A stretch of DNA of 12,626 nucleotides from Bacteroidota bacterium (GTDB lineage Bacteria > Bacteroidota > Bacteroidia > Flavobacteriales > Flavobacteriaceae), in assembly GCA_009937085.1 (NCBI GenBank), contig JAACDD010000171.1:1-12626 (forward strand), given 5' to 3'. The position numbers and the translations under genes are program-made. The notes beneath the pieces were generated by a model that saw nothing but the letters and a program-made list of their open reading frames with translations, had not been told where the DNA came from and made no database searches. Positions within the stretch are counted from its first letter, which is position 1. Every line of letters begins with the position of its first letter. This document shows positions 6,975-12,626 of this stretch, in pieces.

Positions 6975-7721
6975 ATGACTTACGGTATTTGTGCGCTGAG
7001 TTTAATTCCGATTCGAGAAGCGAGTCAGCACAATGCACCGCTTGTAAGCGAAGTGCTATATGGGGATATTTTTAAAATAATAACCCCTCAAAAATTTTGG
7101 AGTAAGGTTCGTTTGCAAGACAAAACCGAAGGCTGGATAAACAATACCCAGTTTCAGGAAATTTCAGTTGCAGATTTTGATGAACTCGCTGCCCAGCCAT
7201 CACAACTGGCTACTGATTTAGTTGAGTTTATTTACAAAGACTCGCAGATATTGTTTGCTGTTCCGATTGGTAGCTTGGTACAACGCGCTCCTTTTTTAGG
7301 GCATCGCTTTGAAGGAGAAACTTCAGGGGACAAAGCACAAAAAGAAAACCTTCGAGACAGGGCGTTTATGTTTATGAACACCCCTTTTTGCAAAGGAGGA
7401 AAGTCGCCTTTTGGAATGGATGCTGATGGTTTTGTACAAACCGTTTATGCCCTTTGCGGTATTCCACTTCCCAGAACAGCCACAGCCCAAGCAGAAAAAG
7501 GGCATGTGTTAAGTTTTATCGAAGAATCTGAACCTGGAGATTTGGCTTTTTTTGACAATAACGAAGGTGAAATTGTTCATGTAGGGATTATTCTAGAGAA
7601 CAACCACATCATTCATGCACATGGGCACGTGCGTGTTGACAGATTAGACCAAACCGGAATATTTAACCCCGAACTTCGAACGCATACACACAAGCTACGC
7701 CTTATTAAATCTATTGCATAA
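6975..7721 (+). CDS. SH3b-NlpC/P60 (C40) protein lacking the catalytic cysteine; probable pseudoenzyme
   Basis: The 248 residues contain a bacterial SH3-like domain (about 4-62, from YGICALSLIPIRE to EGWINN) and a C-terminal NlpC/P60 domain (about 128-240). Active C40 enzymes cut gamma-D-Glu-meso-Dap or related bonds in peptidoglycan peptides with a Cys-His dyad. The His side is intact (His202 in HVGI, His214 in IIHA), but the nucleophile motif DCSGF reads DADGF at 149-153, so Ala150 replaces Cys and Asp151 replaces Ser. The WGG before it is altered to CKGG at 139-142. The reading frame is clean and the other fold motifs are kept (SPFGMD, GIPLPR, PGDLAFF), so this is not a decaying gene. There is no signal peptide: as in many Flavobacteria homologues the N-terminus begins directly with the SH3 strand. 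A binding or regulatory role with cytoplasmic muropeptides is inference. The ATG follows its promoter almost directly. Confidence 0.85.
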   Translation: MTYGICALSLIPIREASQHNAPLVSEVLYGDIFKIITPQKFWSKVRLQDKTEGWINNTQFQEISVADFDELAAQPSQLATDLVEFIYKDSQILFAVPIGSLVQRAPFLGHRFEGETSGDKAQKENLRDRAFMFMNTPFCKGGKSPFGMDADGFVQTVYALCGIPLPRTATAQAEKGHVLSFIEESEPGDLAFFDNNEGEIVHVGIILENNHIIHAHGHVRVDRLDQTGIFNPELRTHTHKLRLIKSIA

Positions 7722-7722
7722 A

Positions 7723-7748
7723 AAAAGCCCCGCTATTGCGGGGCTTTT
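7723..7748. terminator. Bidirectional GC-rich intrinsic terminator
   Basis: AAAAGCCCCGC and GCGGGGCTTTT pair perfectly over 11 bp around a TATT loop, two bases after the NlpC/P60 stop and 17 bases from the convergent TPR gene. The flanking A- and T-runs let it stop transcription from both sides. Confidence 0.93.
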
Positions 7749-7764
7749 AATTTATTATCACATC

Positions 7765-9012
7765 TTAGAGTGCCTCCAACATGTCACGGTATTTTTTAAA
7801 ATTAGCAGTATCGCCAATGGTGCCAAAGATATTTTTTAGCGTAGTAAGCGCATCTGCATTGTTAGGGCTAATCTTGACCAATTGCTCCAAATATGGCGCA
7901 GCTTCTAAAAACAACGCTTCGCGTTTCGCCTTAAGTACATCGTATTTTCGGTTATCCGCAGCAGAAGTTCCCAAGCCATTCATTTCTTCTACAATAGAAG
8001 ATTCACCTTCTAAAATAACAGATGATAAGTTCAAATACGAAGCCTCGTAAGTGGGGTCTAATTCAATCGCCTTTTTGTAATATTCTATAGCCTTGTCACG
8101 TTTCCCTTCATTACCGTTTACAACGCCAAGATTGTAATATAACATGGCATTAGTTGGATCCTGAGCAATGGCTTCTTGCATAAGTGCACCAAACCGTGCC
8201 TCATCCCCAAGTTTAATATATAAATCTGCTTCAGTCAAAATTAACCCAACATCTTTTGGAGAAAGTTTTCTGGCATCTTTAACAGACGCCATAGCAGCAT
8301 CGTTATCGCCATTCGAAACATATATCAGAGCAATATTTTTTACAATTTCGGGTAAACGAGATTCTGAAAGACCTGTACGTAAATTCGTAAACTCCTTAGA
8401 TTTTTTATAGATTTTATATGTGTTCTGGTCTACTTCAGATTCTTCTCCAGTAGAAACTTCTGTAGCATAAAATTTGGTAACAGAACCTGTGTAGTTTTTT
8501 TCTTTAAGCGTTAAGTAGTACGGAAGTGCTTTTTCAAAATCACCAGAATTTACAGCACTAGAAGCGGCATAATACAAGTAATCCAAATTTTCGCCATCTA
8601 ATTCATAAGCCAAATAAAGTAACTCACCTGCATCTTTATAATTTTTGTCAGTATTATAGGATACAGCTTGATTTACAACATCAGCAACAAGACGTGGTTT
8701 GTTGCCATTAATAAGCTGTGTGTACTTGTTTAAACCAGCTTCTTTTTCAATAGATTTTACTTTATCAAACTCCGCTACAACCTTCAAAAATTCTTTTTTG
8801 GCTTGCAATGTTACGCCCAAGAGGTAGTGATAATGCGATACGTATTTTGGTTCAGCAGCTTCAAGCAAGTCACTGTTTTCGTTAAGCGAACTAAACGCAG
8901 CATCGTAAGAAGCGGCATCTATAAGTTTTTGTGCAGCCTTGAGTTGCTTTTTTTGAGCCGAAACTGAAAAAGCAAGCACAAAGGCAAGTATTAGGGAATA
9001 ATACGTTTTCAT
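7765..9012 (-). CDS. Secreted tetratricopeptide-repeat protein, co-transcribed with gyrA
   Basis: Function not known. The 415 residues start with a typical signal peptide (MKTYYSLILAFVLAFSVSA, cleavage likely before Gln20); there is no lipobox cysteine, so it is probably periplasmic. The mature part is almost entirely alpha-helical with TPR-like repeats; the clearest is at about 288-321 (YYNLGVVNGNEGKRDKAIEYY, AIELDP), with weaker units near 142-170, 222-252 and 256-286. A variable insert around 337-370 breaks the last repeats. It begins 16 bp after the gyrA stop with no terminator between them, so read-through from gyrA is the likely source of its mRNA. TPR proteins act as protein-binding scaffolds; nothing in the sequence names its partner, and it has no visible link to DNA supercoiling. 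Confidence 0.88.
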   Translation of the reverse strand: MKTYYSLILAFVLAFSVSAQKKQLKAAQKLIDAASYDAAFSSLNENSDLLEAAEPKYVSHYHYLLGVTLQAKKEFLKVVAEFDKVKSIEKEAGLNKYTQLINGNKPRLVADVVNQAVSYNTDKNYKDAGELLYLAYELDGENLDYLYYAASSAVNSGDFEKALPYYLTLKEKNYTGSVTKFYATEVSTGEESEVDQNTYKIYKKSKEFTNLRTGLSESRLPEIVKNIALIYVSNGDNDAAMASVKDARKLSPKDVGLILTEADLYIKLGDEARFGALMQEAIAQDPTNAMLYYNLGVVNGNEGKRDKAIEYYKKAIELDPTYEASYLNLSSVILEGESSIVEEMNGLGTSAADNRKYDVLKAKREALFLEAAPYLEQLVKISPNNADALTTLKNIFGTIGDTANFKKYRDMLEAL

Positions 9013-9028
9013 AAAAAATGAGAATTAA

Positions 9029-11521
9029 TTAATCGTTATCTTCAAGTGTTACATCAATATCAGAAACGTCTTGAATTTCATCATCATCATTCATCACTTT
9101 TGCTACCGCTGCGATAGAGTCATCGTCTTTTAAATTAATAAGACGTACACCTTGTGTGGCACGACCCATAACGCGTAGCGACTCTACACCAAGTCTGATA
9201 GCAATACCCGAACGGTTGATAATCATCAAATCATCTGCGTCTGATACATTTTTAATGGCCACTAAATTACCTGTTTTTTCGGTTAATGCAAGCGTTTTGA
9301 CTCCTTTTCCACCTCGATTTGTGATGCGATAATCGTCAATTTTAGAGCGCTTACCATAGCCGTTTTCGGACACCACTAAAATATCTGAATCCAAGTCGTT
9401 TACAGCAACCATTCCAACTACTTCGTCTTGAGCATCTTGCAACGAAATTCCACGAACACCAGATGCGTTTCTACCCATTGGACGTGTTTTGCTTTCTTCA
9501 AAACGAATTGCTTTTCCAGATTTTACTGCTAACACCACTTGCGATGCACCAGTAGTCAATTTTGCCTCTAACAACTCGTCACCATCACGAACCGTTATGG
9601 CATTAATGCCATTTGTACGTGGTCGTGAGTATTGCTCCAGTGAAGTTTTCTTCACTTGACCTTTTTTAGTCGCCATAACCACGTATCGGCTGTTGATGTA
9701 ATCTTCGTCTTTAAGGTCTTGTGTACAAATAAATGCTTTTACCTTATCGTCTTGTTCAATATTGATTAGGTTTTGAATTGCACGCCCTTTTGAAGTTCTA
9801 CTTCCTTCAGGTATTTCATATACGCGCATCCAGAAACATTTACCTTTTTGAGTAAAGAACAGCATGTATTGATGATTCGTTCCTACAAACAAATGCTCTA
9901 AGAAATCTTCGCTTCGGGTAGTAGATGCTTTTTGTCCAACACCACCGCGGTTTTGTGTGCGATACTCTGCAAGAGGTGTACGTTTAATGTAACCCGCATG
10001 GGAAATGGTAATCACCACTTTTTCGTCAGGGATCATATCTTCAACACGGAAATTTCCACCCGCATACTCAATGATAGAGCGTCGCTCATCTCCGTATTTC
10101 TCTTTTACTTCAAGCAACTCATCTTTGATGATTCCCATACGACGGTCTTTCTTCTCAAGGATATCTTTTAAATCCTCAATAGTATTCATGAGTTCGTCGT
10201 ACTCAGTGCGCAATTTATCTTGCTCTAAGCCTGTTAATTGGCGTAATCGCATTTCTACAATTGCCTTAGCCTGTATTTCAGATAGGTCAAATGTGGCAAT
10301 AAGTTTTTGGCGTGCCTCATCTGCATTAGCAGAAGCCTTTATCAAGGCAATTACTTCATCTATATTGTCTGAAGCTATAATCAAGCCCTCTAATATGTGT
10401 GCACGTTCCTCAGCCTTTCTGAGCAAATATTGTGTTCGTCGTACCACAACCTCGTGACGGTGCTCTACAAAATGATGAATCATATCTTTTAGATTCAACA
10501 TTTGCGGACGTCCTTTTACTAAAGCAATATTGTTGACACTAAACGACGATTGCAATGCCGTGTATTTGTACAACATATTAAGGACAATATTTGGAATCGC
10601 ATCGCGCTTCAGTATATAAACGATTCGCATTCCGTTCCGATCTGACTCGTCACGGATATTCGAAATCCCCTCAATTTTTTTATCGTTTACAAGTTCAGCG
10701 GTTTTCTTAATCATCTCCGCTTTATTGACCTGATATGGAATTTCAGTGACTATGATACATTCTCTGCCGTTAACTTCTTCTATTTCGGCTTTTGCGCGCA
10801 CCACTACACGACCACGACCTGTATGAAACGCTTCTTTTACGCCTTCATAACCATAAATAACACCGCCAGTAGGAAAATCTGGTGCTTTGATGTGCTCCAT
10901 CAAACCATCTATATCTATATCAGAATTTTCAATGTAAGCAACTGTTCCATCAACAACTTCAGTAAGGTTGTGTGGTGGCATGTTTGTTGCCATACCCACC
11001 GCAATTCCAGATGCGCCATTGATTAGTAAGTTTGGTACCCGTGTTGGAAGAACTGTTGGTTCTTTTAAGGTATCGTCAAAATTTAATTGATGGTCAACAG
11101 TATCTTTTTCGATATCTGCCATCATGTCTTCAGATATTTTTTGAAGGCGCGCTTCCGTATATCGCATGGCAGCAGGACTATCACCGTCAACAGACCCAAA
11201 GTTACCTTGGCCATCCACCATCATGTAGCGCAAACTCCATGACTGTGCCATTCGCACCATAGTATCGTAAACCGAAGTATCTCCGTGTGGGTGATACTTA
11301 CCCAAAACTTCTCCAACAATACGTGCAGATTTCTTATAGGATGAGTTGGCTCTAACACCCAATTCATGCATACCAAACAGTACCCGGCGGTGCACAGGTT
11401 TTAAACCATCTCTTACGTCTGGCAGTGCACGTGACACAATGACCGACATGGAATAGTCGATATATGCCGACTTCATTTCGTCTTCTATGTTGATTGGAAT
11501 CAACTTATCTTCTGTGGACAT
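9029..11521 (-). CDS. gyrA: DNA gyrase subunit A
   Basis: Breakage-reunion subunit of the A2B2 gyrase that introduces negative supercoils using ATP. The 830 residues cover the whole protein: winged-helix/tower domain, coiled coil around 430-475, and the C-terminal beta-pinwheel. The catalytic Tyr121 is in AAMRYTEAR (E. coli Tyr122). The gyrase-specific GyrA box is Q523-N-R-G-G-V-G529, which separates it from ParC, and further pinwheel repeats (ITNRGGKG, MGRNASGVRG, MGRATQGVRL) follow. The C-terminus is a short acidic tail. In the quinolone region the two key positions are Thr82 and Asp86 (E. coli Ser83 and Asp87), the residues usual for Flavobacterium, so no resistance change is seen there. 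It is divergent from clpC and followed by the TPR gene. Confidence 0.98.
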   Translation of the reverse strand: MSTEDKLIPINIEDEMKSAYIDYSMSVIVSRALPDVRDGLKPVHRRVLFGMHELGVRANSSYKKSARIVGEVLGKYHPHGDTSVYDTMVRMAQSWSLRYMMVDGQGNFGSVDGDSPAAMRYTEARLQKISEDMMADIEKDTVDHQLNFDDTLKEPTVLPTRVPNLLINGASGIAVGMATNMPPHNLTEVVDGTVAYIENSDIDIDGLMEHIKAPDFPTGGVIYGYEGVKEAFHTGRGRVVVRAKAEIEEVNGRECIIVTEIPYQVNKAEMIKKTAELVNDKKIEGISNIRDESDRNGMRIVYILKRDAIPNIVLNMLYKYTALQSSFSVNNIALVKGRPQMLNLKDMIHHFVEHRHEVVVRRTQYLLRKAEERAHILEGLIIASDNIDEVIALIKASANADEARQKLIATFDLSEIQAKAIVEMRLRQLTGLEQDKLRTEYDELMNTIEDLKDILEKKDRRMGIIKDELLEVKEKYGDERRSIIEYAGGNFRVEDMIPDEKVVITISHAGYIKRTPLAEYRTQNRGGVGQKASTTRSEDFLEHLFVGTNHQYMLFFTQKGKCFWMRVYEIPEGSRTSKGRAIQNLINIEQDDKVKAFICTQDLKDEDYINSRYVVMATKKGQVKKTSLEQYSRPRTNGINAITVRDGDELLEAKLTTGASQVVLAVKSGKAIRFEESKTRPMGRNASGVRGISLQDAQDEVVGMVAVNDLDSDILVVSENGYGKRSKIDDYRITNRGGKGVKTLALTEKTGNLVAIKNVSDADDLMIINRSGIAIRLGVESLRVMGRATQGVRLINLKDDDSIAAVAKVMNDDDEIQDVSDIDVTLEDND

Positions 11522-11552
11522 TCAATGTAAATTTAATGTTATGACAGTATTG

Positions 11553-11586
11553 CTAAAATACATATTCAACGAATGAATAATTGCAA
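11553..11586 (-). promoter_or_regulatory. Weak candidate promoter for gyrA
   Basis: On the minus strand a TTG at 11586-11584, a 23-base spacer and TATTTTAG (11560 to 11553, 7 of 8 to TAnnTTTG) lie 32-65 bases before the gyrA ATG. It is the best placed match on this strand but is imperfect. No exact TAnnTTTG serving clpC was found in 11522-11747. Confidence 0.25.
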
Positions 11587-11747
11587 TTTTTAGGCCGTTT
11601 TTCTTATGACTTATTAACATTTTGATGAATTTGTTCTGCAGAAAATTTTGTTGGATTTTATTTGTAATTCTATGATTTTTTTTGTCTATTCGTTAAGAGC
11701 CTTTGTATAAATGGTTCAATTTTTGACGAACAAAAGAAAAATAACTT

Positions 11748-12626
11748 ATGGACGATAATTTTTCACCCCGCGTAAAAGACGTCATTTCGTATAGCAAGGA
11801 AGAGGCATTACGCCTCGGACACGACTTTATTGGCACCGAGCATCTTATGCTGGGTTTGCTTCGTGATGGAAACGGAAAAGCCATCTCCATACTTAAAGCA
11901 TTGGAAATTGATTTGGATTATTTGCGCCGTAAAATTGAAATCTTAACACCGGCCAACCCAACTAACGTCCAAGAGTCACAACACAAAACGAATTTACACC
12001 TTACACGTCAAGCTGAGCGTGCGCTTAAAACCACATTCTTAGAAGCAAAATTGTTTCAGAGTACTTCAATAAACACCGCACATTTATTGTTGTGTATTCT
12101 ACGCAACGAAAACGACCCAACGACTAAGGTGTTACACAAACTTCAAATAGATTACGAAACGGTAAAAGATCAGTTTAAATATATGTCTGTTGAATCTGAC
12201 GATGATTTCATCGACATGCCGTCTGCCGATGCTTTTCCCGAAGATCCATCAGAAGAAGAAAGCAGAGGACAAGGTTCATCGTACTCAACCTCCTCTGACG
12301 ATAAGAAAACAAAAAAATCAAGCACACCGGTGTTGGATAATTTTGGTAGAGATTTAACCAAAGTTGCGTTAGAAGGCAATATGGATCCTGTCATTGGCAG
12401 GGAAAAAGAAATTGAGCGTGTATCGCAAATTTTGAGTCGTAGGAAAAAGAATAATCCGTTGCTTATTGGTGAGCCAGGTGTTGGTAAATCTGCCATTGCA
12501 GAAGGTCTAGCGCTGCGCATTATCCAAAAGAAAGTATCCAGAGTACTTTACAACAAACGTGTGGTTACGTTAGATTTAGCCTCACTTGTTGCAGGAACAA
12601 AATATCGCGGTCAGTTTGAAGAACGC
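11748..12626 (+). CDS. clpC: ATP-dependent Clp protease ATP-binding subunit, ClpC type (5' part)
   Basis: AAA+ unfoldase that feeds proteins to ClpP. The first 293 codons are present and the frame is still open at the right edge. The N-domain (about 1-145) has the two Clp-N repeats: FSPRVKDVISYSKEEA with IGTEHLMLGLL, then LTRQAERALKTTFLEA with INTAHLLLCIL. A Ser/Asp/Glu-rich linker at about 150-200 leads into the first AAA+ module, which begins VLDNFGRDLTKVALEG and DPVIGREKEIERV, with Walker A GEPGVGKS at 241-248 and the pore-loop region YRGQFEER at the very end. The N-domain followed directly by this module is the ClpC/ClpA layout; whether a UVR-type middle domain is present cannot be seen because it lies beyond the window. 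The ATG is the first possible start and is divergent from gyrA with 226 bp between them. Confidence 0.95.
   Translation, partial: MDDNFSPRVKDVISYSKEEALRLGHDFIGTEHLMLGLLRDGNGKAISILKALEIDLDYLRRKIEILTPANPTNVQESQHKTNLHLTRQAERALKTTFLEAKLFQSTSINTAHLLLCILRNENDPTTKVLHKLQIDYETVKDQFKYMSVESDDDFIDMPSADAFPEDPSEEESRGQGSSYSTSSDDKKTKKSSTPVLDNFGRDLTKVALEGNMDPVIGREKEIERVSQILSRRKKNNPLLIGEPGVGKSAIAEGLALRIIQKKVSRVLYNKRVVTLDLASLVAGTKYRGQFEER

Noticed and set aside
7381..7440. Frameshift or assembly error as the cause of the missing NlpC/P60 cysteine
   Set aside because: The frame is continuous on both sides with conserved residues immediately before and after (GMD and GFVQTVY), so only substitutions, not an indel, explain it; single-base error is unlikely as Cys to Ala needs at least two base changes.
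10005..10457. 150-codon open frame on the plus strand inside gyrA
   Set aside because: It is antisense to well-conserved gyrA codons, is Ser/Arg-rich as expected for a shadow frame, and has no recognisable domain.
11115..11280. Possible quinolone-resistance change in GyrA
   Set aside because: The key positions are Thr82 and Asp86, which are the normal residues in Flavobacterium-type GyrA; Thr at the first position alone is not evidence of acquired resistance.
12170..12520. Minus-strand open frame of 116 codons inside clpC
   Set aside because: It lies opposite the conserved ClpC linker and Walker A region; its composition mirrors the complementary codons and it has no promoter.
1..12626. Mobile element, CRISPR array, tRNA or rRNA
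   Set aside because: I saw no transposase or integrase, no regularly spaced direct repeats, no inverted-repeat ends, and no cloverleaf-like or rRNA-like sequence on either strand.

Overview
The window is a 12.6 kb stretch of a low-GC genome that looks like a marine-type member of the Flavobacteriaceae (Bacteroidota). The signs are: promoters of the Bacteroidota form TTG-N(17-23)-TAnnTTTG, no Shine-Dalgarno sequences, a GyrA whose quinolone-region residues (Thr82/Asp86) have the Flavobacterium-type numbering, a gyrA-TPR gene pair, and a ClpC with a Flavobacteria-like N-terminus. This is inferred from motifs; no database search was possible.

Region 1 (1-4809) is a deoxy-sugar utilisation cluster, most likely for L-rhamnose. 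A rhamnulose-1-phosphate aldolase (rhaD, cut by the left edge) runs leftward. Running rightward are an AraC-family regulator, a FucP-type sugar:H+ symporter, a RhaM-type mutarotase, and an FMN-dependent L-2-hydroxyacid (L-lactate) dehydrogenase whose start overlaps the mutarotase end by 17 bp. Together they would import a 6-deoxyhexose, interconvert its anomers, cleave the phosphorylated ketose to DHAP and L-lactaldehyde, and oxidise the derived L-lactate to pyruvate. The isomerase, kinase and lactaldehyde dehydrogenase are not in the window and may lie to the left. A 13-bp hairpin at 4780-4809 closes the cluster and also serves the convergent gene.

Region 2 (4881-7748) holds two divergent genes: a 7TM-HD (PgpH-type) membrane phosphodiesterase, probably for c-di-AMP, and a cytoplasmic SH3b + NlpC/P60 protein. 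The NlpC/P60 protein has lost its catalytic cysteine (the usual DCSGF is DADGF) and is probably a pseudoenzyme. The 75-bp gap between them carries back-to-back copies of the promoter octamer TATTTTTG. The one for the NlpC/P60 gene sits so close to its ATG that the mRNA should be leaderless or nearly so.

Region 3 (7723-12626) is core genome: a GC-rich terminator, a secreted TPR protein downstream of gyrA on the minus strand (16-bp gap), full-length gyrA, a 226-bp divergent intergenic region, and the first 293 codons of a clpC-type AAA+ unfoldase that runs off the right edge.

I found no CRISPR array, insertion sequence, tRNA or rRNA. No clearly new multi-gene system is visible. The best leads are the active-site-less NlpC/P60 protein with its leaderless promoter, and the moved acidic residue in the symporter.
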